From positions 248,001 to 312,000 of the forward strand of contig NZ_QGDT01000004.1 of the NCBI RefSeq assembly GCF_003149085.1: a stretch of 64,000 bases of DNA, given 5' to 3'. This DNA comes from Dyadobacter jejuensis (GTDB taxonomy: Bacteria > Bacteroidota > Bacteroidia > Cytophagales > Spirosomataceae). The position numbers and the translations under genes were made by a program. Shown here one piece after another: positions 17,651-25,875 of this stretch (its first letter is position 1; each line of letters opens with the position of its first letter). The notes under the pieces are model-generated. The model had not been told where the DNA came from, did no database searches, and worked only from the letters and a program-made list of their open reading frames with translations.

Positions 17651-18787
17651 ATGAAAATAGGAATTGTTTGCTACCCTACCTTCGGTGGTAGTGGTGTGGT
17701 GGCCACCGAGCTTGGAAAAGCACTCGCAAAAGCGGGGCATCAGGTTCATTTTATAACCTATTCACAGCCACAGCGTCTCGATTTTTTTAATGAAAATCTG
17801 TACTACCACGAAGTAAACATCCCTTCTTACCCGCTGTTTCAATACCCCCCTTATGAATCGGCACTTTCCAGTGAAATGGTACAAGTAGTGGCAGGTTCAG
17901 AATTGGATGTATTGCACGTGCATTATGCTATTCCTCATGCCTCATCGGCATATTTGGCGAAGCAAATCTTGGCCGCGCAGGGGATTCATATCCCGGTAAT
18001 CACCACCCTGCATGGGACCGATATAACCCTGGTAGGAAAAGATGAATCTTATGCTCCCGTTGTTACTTTCAGTATTAACCAATCGGATGGTATTACGGCA
18101 GTTTCCGAATCTTTACGCCAAGATACTTTCAGCCATTTCAATATCACCAAGGAGATTGAGGTGATACCCAATTTTATAGATTTAGAGCGTTTTAACAGGC
18201 AAAAAAAGGAGCACTTTAAAAAGGCTATTTGTCCTGGTGATGAAAAGCTGATTGTGCATACTTCCAACTTTAGAAAGGTAAAGCGTATTGATGATGTGAT
18301 TTCAATATTCGAGAAATTACGCAAATTAATGCCCTCCAAGCTTCTATTGGTAGGCGACGGTCCCGACCGCGCCCGCATCGAACGGAGGTGTAAAGACTTG
18401 GATATGTGCAGCGACGTCCGGTTCCTAGGAAAGCTAGATGCCATAGAGGAGGTACTGTCGGTGGCCGACTTATTTTTGCTGCCATCCGAATCGGAAAGCT
18501 TTGGCCTGGCGGCCCTTGAGGCCATGGCCTGCGAAGTACCGGTGATCTCTTCTAACGTAGGCGGCTTGCCCGAACTGAATGTACACGGGTATTCTGGATT
18601 TTTGAGTGACGTAGGGGATGTGGACGATATGGTCAAAAATGCCGCTTATATACTTGACGACTCCAGGTTAGAGACCTTTAAAGCCAATGCCCTGGCAAGG
18701 GCCAAGGAGTTTGATATCGCCAAAATACTTCCATTATACGAAGCGTATTACGAGAAAGTCGTTGAAAATGCCAAAATGGTTTTATAA
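17651..18787 (+). CDS. bshA: N-acetyl-alpha-D-glucosaminyl L-malate synthase
   Basis: BshA joins GlcNAc from UDP-GlcNAc to L-malate, the first step of bacillithiol biosynthesis, in the cytoplasm. The GT4 glycosyltransferase fold is seen from the N-terminal KIGIVCYPTFGGSGVVATEL loop. The conserved LHGTDITLVG and IPNFIDLERF segments, and the C-terminal ESFGLAALEAMACEVPVI with VGGLPELN, match BshA rather than a generic GT4. The 378-residue length is normal. No bshB or bshC gene lies beside it. It is a single gene with no strong terminator visible after it. Confidence 0.95.
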   Translation: MKIGIVCYPTFGGSGVVATELGKALAKAGHQVHFITYSQPQRLDFFNENLYYHEVNIPSYPLFQYPPYESALSSEMVQVVAGSELDVLHVHYAIPHASSAYLAKQILAAQGIHIPVITTLHGTDITLVGKDESYAPVVTFSINQSDGITAVSESLRQDTFSHFNITKEIEVIPNFIDLERFNRQKKEHFKKAICPGDEKLIVHTSNFRKVKRIDDVISIFEKLRKLMPSKLLLVGDGPDRARIERRCKDLDMCSDVRFLGKLDAIEEVLSVADLFLLPSESESFGLAALEAMACEVPVISSNVGGLPELNVHGYSGFLSDVGDVDDMVKNAAYILDDSRLETFKANALARAKEFDIAKILPLYEAYYEKVVENAKMVL

Positions 18788-18960
18788 CCCAAGGGCCTAT
18801 TATAGGGGCACGTGATAACACCGAATTTGCATGGGTATAACCGTTTGTACCTTTTAGGCACTCCGTTATCATGAAAATTGATTGTTCTTACTTTTTGTTT
18901 TCGATTCTGTGCTTAATTTGGTAAGTTTACAGTATACAGTAGGATTAAAACAAAGGAAAA

Positions 18961-19203
18961 ATGAAGATTGTTTTTAATATATTATTGATATTTTTTTTGT
19001 TGATCGCATTTGTACCGATGTTTAGACGGTTCATCTTTCATTTGCTAGTTGGTAGACAGCTGGTTAAGGAACAAAAGAAACAGTATCAAGCCTATAAAAG
19101 GGGCCAAAGTCATGAGGGAGTACGGGTAGACAAATCCCCCCCCAATAACGACCGATCCGACTTTAAGGGCGGGGAGTATGTCGATTATGAAGAGATAAAG
19201 TAA
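18961..19203 (+). CDS. Small membrane protein, DUF4834-like
   Basis: The 80-residue protein has one N-terminal transmembrane segment (about residues 5-33, hydrophobic with ILLIFFLLIAFVPMF) and a charged cytoplasmic tail rich in Lys, Gln and Asp that ends GGEYVDYEEIK. Length and layout, including the C-terminal GEYVDYEEIK signature, match the DUF4834 family found in Bacteroidota. The function is unknown. The short tail with NNDRSDFKGGEYVD might be an interaction motif. It is followed by a good terminator at 19223-19252. Confidence 0.82.
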   Translation: MKIVFNILLIFFLLIAFVPMFRRFIFHLLVGRQLVKEQKKQYQAYKRGQSHEGVRVDKSPPNNDRSDFKGGEYVDYEEIK

Positions 19204-19222
19204 AACCTTTAAAAAATAAGAT

Positions 19223-19252
19223 AGGCTCAGTCGTTGACTGGGCCTTTTTTTT
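19223..19252 (+). terminator. Terminator after the DUF4834 gene
   Basis: GGCTCAGTC (19224-19232) pairs with GACTGGGCC (19236-19244), with one T-G wobble and a 3-nt loop, followed by eight T residues (19245-19252). The stop codon of the preceding gene is 20 bp upstream. Confidence 0.88.
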
Positions 19253-19334
19253 GTCCATCAGGCGGGAAGAAGCCCTGGTCTTTGTAGCTTCTAGGTGTAG
19301 AAACTAGAGGCCTACTTGAAGGCCACTGAGCAAG

Positions 19335-20627
19335 CTAAAAGTTGTACTTTTTAGGTACCTCCGACAGCTTTCGGCCGCTTTGCCTGCCAAAAAGAAAATG
19401 TTTGGGCTGTCCCACTACCTGTGACTGATATATGCCCGTATGCCCCGATAGGAAATAGGCGGTTATACAAGCAATGGCGACATACACGCCACATTCCGCA
19501 CCAAAGAGCTCAATGGCCATGAGGGTGCAAGCTATGGGGGTGTTGGCTGCCCCGGCAAAAACGGCAACGAACCCCATACCTGCTAATAATCCCATGGGCA
19601 ATGGAATCACCAATGCCAGAGCGTTGCCCAAAGTAGCACCTATAAAGAACAGAGGAGTCACTTCACCGCCTTTAAAAGCTGCTCCTAAGGTAAGGGCAGT
19701 AAAGATAATCTTAAGGGCGAAATCGTAGGGGAGGACCGGAGTTTGAAAAGCCTCTACAATGACGGGAACTCCAAGGCCAATATAGCGCGTGGTACCCATT
19801 AGGTATACCGCTAAGGCTACAATGGCTCCGCCTACGAAGGGCCTGAGTGGTGGGAAGGCAATGTATCGTTTAAAAAGTTTGCCCAGTTCCAGTGTACTTT
19901 TGCTAAATATCCATGAGCAAATACCAAAAGCTATCCCTGCTACAATGGACCAGGCTACATTGCCGTAGGTGAGCTCTGGGAAAAGAGGAATATGATAGGT
20001 CGTGTGGCCTACATGCCAAGCCCTAGTCGTGATATCGGCAAAAATAGAGCTTGCAAAGGCCGGGAATAGGGCCTCGTAGCGGAGCTGTCCTATCAAGAAT
20101 ACCTCCAAGCCGAATACGGCCCCTGCCAACGGGGTTCCGAAAACGGACCCAAAACCTGCAGCGATTCCAGCAATTAATATAAGTTTTCGATCCCTAGGCC
20201 GTAACCCTAATAACTTGGTGAGCTGGTCGGCTATGGATCCGCCCATTTGTAAGGCTGTGCCTTCTCTACCCGCCGAGCCACCAAAAAAATGGGTGGCCAC
20301 CGTACCTATTAATACGAGAGGGGCCATTTTTAAGGGTACTATTTTGGCAGGGTGATGTATTTCATCCAATAATAAATTGTTGCCGGCTTCTACATTTTTA
20401 CCCCAATAGTAGTAGGACAAGCCTACAACAAAGCCCCCTATGGGAAGTAAGGCAATGATCCACTGATGAGATTCCCTCCAGAGGGTCGCCCATTCGAGCG
20501 ATACTAGGAACAATGCCGATGCCGAACCTACTAACGCCCCTATGATGGCAGATAAAATTAACCATTTTAGTAAGAAGAAGGCGATTGGTTCGCGAAAGAA
20601 TAATTTGGAAATATAGGGGAAACGCAT
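19335..20627 (-). CDS. CLC-family antiporter with fluoride-type (CLC-F) signatures
   Basis: The 430-residue membrane protein belongs to the CLC chloride channel/antiporter superfamily. Selectivity regions are visible as GNNLLLDEIH (residues 82-91), GREGTALQMGG (120-130) and GGEVTPLFFIG (320-330). Canonical Cl-/H+ exchangers have GSGIP at the first site with a conserved serine; here Asn residues (83-84) stand there, the kind of replacement (Asn or Met) known for the fluoride-exporting CLC-F branch. Glu122 in GREGT is the gating glutamate. The likely function is F-/H+ exchange for fluoride resistance, an inference from these residues. A 24-codon ORF ends 1 nt before its ATG. I found no fluoride riboswitch upstream. 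Confidence 0.85.
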   Translation of the reverse strand: MRFPYISKLFFREPIAFFLLKWLILSAIIGALVGSASALFLVSLEWATLWRESHQWIIALLPIGGFVVGLSYYYWGKNVEAGNNLLLDEIHHPAKIVPLKMAPLVLIGTVATHFFGGSAGREGTALQMGGSIADQLTKLLGLRPRDRKLILIAGIAAGFGSVFGTPLAGAVFGLEVFLIGQLRYEALFPAFASSIFADITTRAWHVGHTTYHIPLFPELTYGNVAWSIVAGIAFGICSWIFSKSTLELGKLFKRYIAFPPLRPFVGGAIVALAVYLMGTTRYIGLGVPVIVEAFQTPVLPYDFALKIIFTALTLGAAFKGGEVTPLFFIGATLGNALALVIPLPMGLLAGMGFVAVFAGAANTPIACTLMAIELFGAECGVYVAIACITAYFLSGHTGIYQSQVVGQPKHFLFGRQSGRKLSEVPKKYNF

Positions 20628-20628
20628 G

Positions 20629-20703
20629 CTACTTGGGGGCCTCTGGTATAGAATAAGGTCGCATGGCCTTCTCGATCAGGGAATCTGATGAAGCCATACG
20701 CAT
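20629..20703 (-). CDS. Possible 24-residue leader peptide upstream of the CLC gene
   Basis: On the minus strand an ATG at 20703 opens a 25-codon frame (MRMASSDSLIEKAM and so on to EAPK) that ends with TAG at 20629-20631. One base separates this stop from the CLC ATG at 20627, and the two are in different frames. Such spacing permits translational coupling. It is too short to judge by composition and may be chance; no codon-bias test was possible. Confidence 0.35.
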   Translation of the reverse strand: MRMASSDSLIEKAMRPYSIPEAPK

Positions 20704-20886
20704 TATATTTCTTCAAAGGTAAGGTTTATTTTAGTATTAGAGTAGGTAGCGCACTATTACGCCCGATTTCTGCAATGCCTTTATTCATTAATCAGGGGGC
20801 GCCAAGTAGGAGATATCTGCATCCTTAAAATTTGAGATACATTCCAAGGTTTTGTAACTTGTAATTCTAACATTAATTTGACTATT

Positions 20887-21918
20887 ATGGAATATAGACA
20901 ACTGGGGAATTCAGGACTTCGCGTTCCTGTGCTCAGCTTTGGAACGGGAACCTTCGGCGGAACGGGCGATTTTTTTAAGGCTTGGGGAAATACTGGTGTG
21001 GACGATGCCAAAAAAATGGTGAATCGATGCTTGGACGCCGGCTTAAATCTGTTTGATACGGCCGATGTGTACTCCCAGGGCTTAAGTGAGGAAATACTCG
21101 GCCAGGCTATTCATGGCTTGCGGGATAGGGTGCTGATATCTACGAAGGCCACTTTTAAAATGGGGAAAGAGCCCAATGATTTTGGATCGTCGCGGTTTCA
21201 TCTAATCAAATCGTGTGAGAACAGTTTGAAAAGGTTGAAAACCGATTATCTGGATATTTACCATATGCATGGTTTCGATGGAATTACTCCTGTTGACGAA
21301 ACCTTAAATGCATTAAACAGCCTAGTTCAAAGCGGAAAGGTTCGTTACATTGCCTGTTCCAATTTTTCTGGATGGCATTTAATGAAGTCATTGAGTATTT
21401 CGGAACGATATGGATGGGCCAAATATGTGGTACACCAGGTTCATTATAGTCTGTTAAGTAGGGAACTGGAGTGGGACCTGATGCCTTTGGCTCTGGATCA
21501 AGGCGTGGGAAGCATGGTATGGAGCCCATTGGCTGGGGGAAGGTTAGGAGGTAAATACCGCCGAGATTTGCCTGCACCTAGCCGGGGAAGAATTGCCGAA
21601 GGGGGCGGAGAAGGCCCCGAATTGGATCCGGAATTTCTTTATCGAATCATAGACGAACTGGATGCCATTGCCAAGGAGACCAACAAAACTGTGGCCCAAG
21701 TGGCGATCAATTGGGTGTTGAATAGGCCTAGCGTATGCAACGTCATTATTGGGGCGCGTACAGAGGAGCAGTTGCAGGAGAACTTAGGTTCTATCGGTTG
21801 GCAACTCTCCAAAGAGCAAATCCAACGGTTAGACCAAGTAAGCCAACGAGCACCTATATACCCCTATTGGCATCAGCGAATGAATCCTGACCTGAACCCA
21901 ATACCTTCCTTCTACTAA
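20887..21918 (+). CDS. Aldo/keto reductase
   Basis: The 343-residue cytoplasmic NADPH-dependent oxidoreductase has a TIM-barrel fold. It contains GLNLFDTADVYSQGLSEEI, whose Asp and Tyr are catalytic, the segment RVLISTKATFKMG with the catalytic Lys, and a YHMHG segment with the catalytic His. The ending NVIIGARTEEQLQENL is typical of AKR families 11-13. The carbonyl substrate cannot be inferred. A TTG lies 9 nt upstream and in frame, but the ATG at 20887 (MEYRQLGNSGLRVP) is the family start. It ends in the bidirectional terminator it shares with the response regulator. Confidence 0.94.
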   Translation: MEYRQLGNSGLRVPVLSFGTGTFGGTGDFFKAWGNTGVDDAKKMVNRCLDAGLNLFDTADVYSQGLSEEILGQAIHGLRDRVLISTKATFKMGKEPNDFGSSRFHLIKSCENSLKRLKTDYLDIYHMHGFDGITPVDETLNALNSLVQSGKVRYIACSNFSGWHLMKSLSISERYGWAKYVVHQVHYSLLSRELEWDLMPLALDQGVGSMVWSPLAGGRLGGKYRRDLPAPSRGRIAEGGGEGPELDPEFLYRIIDELDAIAKETNKTVAQVAINWVLNRPSVCNVIIGARTEEQLQENLGSIGWQLSKEQIQRLDQVSQRAPIYPYWHQRMNPDLNPIPSFY

Positions 21919-21968
21919 AAAATCAGCGGTAATCGGTTTCATATATGATTCCGATTACCGCTGATTTT
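21917..21968. terminator. Bidirectional terminator between aldo/keto reductase and response regulator
   Basis: AATCAGCGGTAATCGG (21921-21936) pairs perfectly with CCGATTACCGCTGATT (21951-21966), a 16-bp stem with a 14-nt loop. An A run precedes and a T run follows, giving U tracts for both converging transcripts. Confidence 0.9.
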
Positions 21969-21981
21969 AGCCTTTTAGTTA

Positions 21982-22626
21982 TTACGATTGACGCAACTCG
22001 GGAACATAGTACCCGTGCTTAATAGCGTAAACAATCATATCCATGGTACGTTTTACCTGGAATTTCTTCATGATTTTCCGTTGGTAATATTGTACCGTAT
22101 GTGAGCTTAATTTAAGATCATCAGCAATCTCCTTAATCGTTTTTCCTTGACAGATGCTTTGAAGCACGTCTTTTTCGCGTTGAGAAAGCTGGAATACTGC
22201 TTGCTCGTCGCTAAATACACTGTTGATCAAGCTTTCACGTACCGATTTGCCGATATACTGCTTGCCATTATGGATCTGAATGATGGCATCTTTAAGCTCG
22301 GCAATGGTAGTCGACTTCGTTAAAAAACCATTTGCCCCTCTCCTAATTACATTACGAACCGTTTGTGAGTCATAAGCTGAAGAGAAAACAATGATTTTTA
22401 TGTTTTCATCCATATTCTCCCTACAATAATCAAGAAGCTGAATGCCATTCACACCAGACATCATAATGTCGGTAATAATTAAATCTGCGACATTTTGTGG
22501 TTTACTTTGGATAAATGATTCAGTTGAATTGTAAATACTTACAGATTCCACTTCTGGCATACGTGACAAAAGGTTGCTAAGGGACTCCGTAAGGAGTAGG
22601 TGATCATCTACTAGCGCTATGTTCAT
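21982..22626 (-). CDS. LuxR/NarL-family response regulator
   Basis: The 214-residue protein has an N-terminal receiver domain (1-120) with phosphoacceptor Asp53 (LIITDIMMSG) and a C-terminal LuxR-type helix-turn-helix (145-205) with KTIKEIADDLKLSSHTVQYY. It is a DNA-binding regulator controlled by phosphorylation. No histidine kinase is adjacent, although orphan kinases occur elsewhere in the window. Upstream, on the coding side, lies a 1.5-kb gene-poor stretch that may carry the promoter and a regulatory RNA. Confidence 0.94.
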   Translation of the reverse strand: MNIALVDDHLLLTESLSNLLSRMPEVESVSIYNSTESFIQSKPQNVADLIITDIMMSGVNGIQLLDYCRENMDENIKIIVFSSAYDSQTVRNVIRRGANGFLTKSTTIAELKDAIIQIHNGKQYIGKSVRESLINSVFSDEQAVFQLSQREKDVLQSICQGKTIKEIADDLKLSSHTVQYYQRKIMKKFQVKRTMDMIVYAIKHGYYVPELRQS

Positions 22627-23581
22627 GGTTTAGAGAGCTCTTTAAATGGTTTGGTTATTTTAATTAATATTTCGGGTTAATTTATACTTCTGAAGTTAAT
22701 AACGAAATTACATAAATAAAAATTTTAAATTCGAAACTAAATTAGTTGATTTTTACCAATATTTTCGAAAATGTAGTTTTTCTTTTGATGTAAAAATTGT
22801 CCGCTAGAATCCAGGTTCTATTTTTAGGCGTCCTGATACATTAGTGTGTGGAGAAAGTGGAATTTAAAATTCTTATGGGGTAGTTCGAATTTATACGACA
22901 AATTAAACCACTCCAAAGCTTATTTCCAAGTGAATCTATGCAATCCACTGCTTTTTGTAGGTGTTTTTTCGTTTTTTTTAACTTAAATGGATTCTGTGAT
23001 AGGGTTGTATGGGTAAAGTAATGGCTTCTTATTAAATACTAATCAATTGTTAGCAATGTTTGTCTTTGAATACTTTCTTTCAAGTAGTATACTTAAAATT
23101 CCTTCTTAAAGTTCGTACTCCATTCTCTGTTTGGTACGAATGCATGATAAATTTTGGTATAAGTTTGTTGAAGGCTTTCTTAAGAGAGCAGTCCGATCTC
23201 CCGTATAGTCGCTGCCTATGGGTAGACTTAGTGTATGCGATCCGGTCAGATGTAGTCCAACGGCTGTGGAGTCTACCCTACGATAGGGGACATATCGGTT
23301 GATGCCCTGAATTCTTTTAGTGAAGTGTAGTTCTTTTCAAAGGATCCTAAAATACTGAGGCTCCTGGTTGCCGAAAATTCGGCAGTATTCTCCATCCTGT
23401 ATGGTTTGGATTTCAATTACTTATTATCACATGGTTACTTTTTAGGTCTGTAATGGGATGCCAGAATCCGTTGGAATAATGTACGATGGATTGGCACAAA
23501 GAGTGCCCCTGCATACGGAATTAATAATGGAGACGAGCGTTCATTTACAGATTGTTAGGCTGATGACTTTGGCCACCTTTT

Positions 23582-23657
23582 AAAAAAAAACATCCCGAAG
23601 GCAAGGCCCGGGGATGTTCGATTTTACTCAACGTTATGAGAACCATATTACAGGTTT
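23582..23657 (-). ncRNA. Candidate small RNA or leader transcript of about 75 nt
   Basis: On the minus strand, a TAnnTTTG promoter element (23665-23672) is followed about 75 nt later by a strong terminator: a stem AACATCCC/GGGATGTT (23589-23596 with 23611-23618, inner pairing possible) and nine U residues (23582-23590). No annotated protein lies in this transcript; a short ATG frame (start 23646) runs into the hairpin. It could be a free sRNA or an attenuated leader for something downstream, such as the response regulator about 950 bp away. The Rfam Flavo-1 family is worth testing. Confidence 0.45.
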
Positions 23658-23664
23658 TCAAAAA

Positions 23665-23672
23665 CAAAGTTA
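23665..23672 (-). promoter_or_regulatory. Candidate -7 element for the small RNA
   Basis: On the minus strand this reads TAACTTTG, a perfect fit to TAnnTTTG. The upstream TTTG is about 27 nt away, longer than usual, so the -33 element is weak. Confidence 0.45.
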
Positions 23673-24124
23673 ATTAATTATTGGTAATTATCTATATAAC
23701 AAATAAATATTTATATCATACGCTAGCCAAGTAAACATAGGTCGGCTCCAGGGGTCAAGGGCCGGGCAAATCCCTATTATATCCGCCTCGAGCTATATTT
23801 GGTGAGCTAATTAATTTATATGTTTCCTTCTGTTATAAATGTCAATACGATTTTACTCGTTTAAATAGTGTCTTTTCTTGTTTTTATAAGTCTAAGGAAT
23901 ATCTAGCCTTATTCTTGGCCCTTTTGTTAAGGTAATTTGAGTCCTGGCTAGGGGAGCAGCTTGGTTCTAAAAATAGAAATGAAAGAACTGTGTAGAGATT
24001 TCTCTATGAAAATATAGTTGCAAAGTCCGGTATTTTGGCTAGAATATTGATAAATAATTTCTATTTATTGGTTGAACTATTGGTATGATTTAATATTTTT
24101 TTTCTATATTAGAATTTCTGCGAT

Positions 24125-24132
24125 TATCTTTG
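24125..24132 (+). promoter_or_regulatory. Candidate -7 element for the small orphan gene
   Basis: TATCTTTG fits TAnnTTTG and lies 50 bp before the ATG of the gene at 24183. No clear -33 TTTG at standard spacing is seen. Confidence 0.4.
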
Positions 24133-24182
24133 TGTTAGCAAAATTTAAACGTTGGAGTTCTATCCATTTTTAGACGTATCCT

Positions 24183-24518
24183 ATGAGGACAAATGAAAAT
24201 GCGATTCGAAAATATGCCTTATTTGGATCCAAATTAAGGGGGTCGGCCTATATCGAATCTGTATTGGAAGCACTTTTATTAGAAATGGAAACACCGGCCA
24301 ATTTAAAGAAGCTAGGTGCTCAAATGAAAGTGGAATGGAGCCGACAGTCTGTTGAAGTACAAATATTAAGTGGTGCCTTTAAGCACAGTACTGTCTTGGA
24401 TCCTAACGGGATGAGTACGCGTTGTTTTCAGCAAAAATCGTTGCTTCGTCCCAAACTACCAAAGGTTCGCAAAGTCAATTCCAATCGATTCTCTAGTGAT
24501 TATAGGGACGACTTTTGA
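24183..24518 (+). CDS. Small protein of unknown function
   Basis: I do not recognise this 111-residue protein. The N-terminal half looks helical (IESVLEALLLEMETPANLKKLGAQMKVEW); the C-terminal third is basic (LRPKLPKVRKVNSNRF). No signal peptide or membrane segment is visible. It starts with ATG after a TAnnTTTG element, is preceded by a long gene-poor region, and its stop is only 2 bp from the convergent rarA stop. It may be a real small DNA- or RNA-binding protein; a spurious frame is possible too. Confidence 0.55.
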   Translation: MRTNENAIRKYALFGSKLRGSAYIESVLEALLLEMETPANLKKLGAQMKVEWSRQSVEVQILSGAFKHSTVLDPNGMSTRCFQQKSLLRPKLPKVRKVNSNRFSSDYRDDF

Positions 24519-24520
24519 CC

Positions 24521-25789
24521 TTAGTAGTTGTACCGATTCTTCCATAACTGCTGTAGTCTTTTCTTTAACTCTTGTTCCTTATTGTTTACGCCAGGTTCGT
24601 ATAGTAAGGTCCCTGAAATTTCCTGCGGTAAAAAGTCCTGTTCAATGAAGTTGCCGGGGAAGTCATGGGCATACCGATAGTCCTGCCCATATCCAAGCTC
24701 CTTCATTAGCTTAGTAGGTGCATTGCGTAGATGTAATGGTACCGATAGATGCTCGGTGTTCTTTGCTAAGGCCAAGGCCTTGTCTATGGCCAGATAGCTG
24801 GCATTACTCTTGGGAGAGGTGGCCAAATAGATGGCTACCTGAGAAAGGGGGATCCGGCACTCGGGATAGCCAATCACTTTTACGGTCTGTAGGCATGACT
24901 CGGCCATAATCATAGCCGTAGGGTTGGCATTGCCAATATCTTCGGAGGCGAGAATAAGCATTCGACGGGCAATAAAAACAGGATCTTCGCCACCTACAAT
25001 CATACGGGCCATCCAGTATAAAGCGCCGTTAGGGTCACTACCTCGTATCGACTTAATAAAAGCCGAAATAATGTCGTAATGCTGCTCTCCCGATTTGTCG
25101 TAGCGACCCATATTCTGTTGAACTACATGGGTTACTAGTTCATCGTTTATAACTATATCGGCTTGATCCCCTTGGCTCAACACCACCATTTCCAATAGAT
25201 TTAATAATTTCCGGCCGTCTCCTCCAGATAGTCGGAACAGGGCTCGGTCCGATTCGAAACGAATATTTTTGGACAATAGCCACTGATCGGTTTGAACTGC
25301 CCTCATAATGAGTTGTTTCAACTCTTTTTCTCCAAAGCCTTCTAATACATATACTTGGCATCGCGAAAGCAGGGCGGAGTTGATTTCAAAAGAGGGGTTT
25401 TCGGTAGTAGCTCCTATCAACGTGACCTTCCCTTTTTCGACGGCGCCTAGCAGGGCATCTTGTTGTGTTTTGTTGTACCGGTGTATTTCGTCGATAAATA
25501 AGATGGCAGGAAAGAGGCCTGATGGCCTAGCCAGAATTTCACGGAGTTCTTTAACTCCCGAATTGATGGCACTCAAATTATAAAATGGGCGCTTGGATAC
25601 CTCTGCGATCAACAGGGCGAGGGTCGTCTTACCTACTCCAGGAGGCCCCCAAAGGATCATGGAGGGTAAGGTGTTTTGGGAGATGGCATTCCGCAATGGG
25701 CCATTGGGGCCCATTAGCTTTGGTTGTCCAATATAGTCGTTAATGTTACGAGGCCGTAGCCTTTCTGCTAAGGGGGTACTTTGATTCAT
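24521..25789 (-). CDS. rarA: Replication-associated recombination protein A (AAA+ ATPase)
   Basis: RarA/MgsA is a clamp-loader-like AAA+ ATPase that acts at stalled replication forks. Motifs visible in order are GQPKLMGP near the start, Walker A GPPGVGKTT, Walker B LFIDEIHR, sensor 1 LIGATTENPSFE and a C-terminal region with AIYLATSPKSNASYLAI and LRNAPTKLMKELGYG, typical of the RarA/WRNIP1 family. The 422-residue length is normal. It converges with the small orphan gene, and a terminator lies just upstream, belonging to the sigma factor gene. Confidence 0.96.
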   Translation of the reverse strand: MNQSTPLAERLRPRNINDYIGQPKLMGPNGPLRNAISQNTLPSMILWGPPGVGKTTLALLIAEVSKRPFYNLSAINSGVKELREILARPSGLFPAILFIDEIHRYNKTQQDALLGAVEKGKVTLIGATTENPSFEINSALLSRCQVYVLEGFGEKELKQLIMRAVQTDQWLLSKNIRFESDRALFRLSGGDGRKLLNLLEMVVLSQGDQADIVINDELVTHVVQQNMGRYDKSGEQHYDIISAFIKSIRGSDPNGALYWMARMIVGGEDPVFIARRMLILASEDIGNANPTAMIMAESCLQTVKVIGYPECRIPLSQVAIYLATSPKSNASYLAIDKALALAKNTEHLSVPLHLRNAPTKLMKELGYGQDYRYAHDFPGNFIEQDFLPQEISGTLLYEPGVNNKEQELKKRLQQLWKNRYNY

Positions 25790-25824
25790 AAACAGCGTAT
25801 TTCTACTAAATATACTCTGTATAA

Positions 25825-25860
25825 CAAAAAAAGCACGGCATAGTTCTTGCCGTGCTTTTT
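25825..25860 (-). terminator. Terminator after the ECF sigma factor gene
   Basis: AAAGCACGGCA pairs with TGCCGTGCTTT around a 7-nt loop, with an A run from 25825 and a T run up to 25860, so U tracts exist on both strands. It lies 15 bp after the stop of the sigma factor gene and before rarA, making rarA's transcription independent. Confidence 0.9.
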
Positions 25861-25875
25861 AATAGGTGGTTTCGG

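Larger units (their letters stand above)
22627..24182. other. Gene-poor 1.56-kb region
   Basis: Between the response regulator start and a small orphan gene I find no protein gene with family support. An 80-codon plus-strand frame at 23060-23302 starts only at TTG and looks random. The region is AT-rich and contains the candidate RNA with a terminator at 23582-23657 and two TAnnTTTG-type elements, at 23665-23672 (minus) and 24125-24132 (plus). I see no tRNA, repeat array or transposon end. Confidence 0.6.

Noticed and set aside
20700..20880. Fluoride (crcB) riboswitch upstream of the CLC gene
   Set aside because: One segment on the minus strand (around 20808-20820) reads like the 3' end of the motif (CTCCTAC), but the GATG helix and the other conserved parts are not seen, so no riboswitch is called.
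23060..23302. 80-codon plus-strand ORF in the gene-poor region
   Set aside because: It starts only at TTG, has no family resemblance and its composition looks random.
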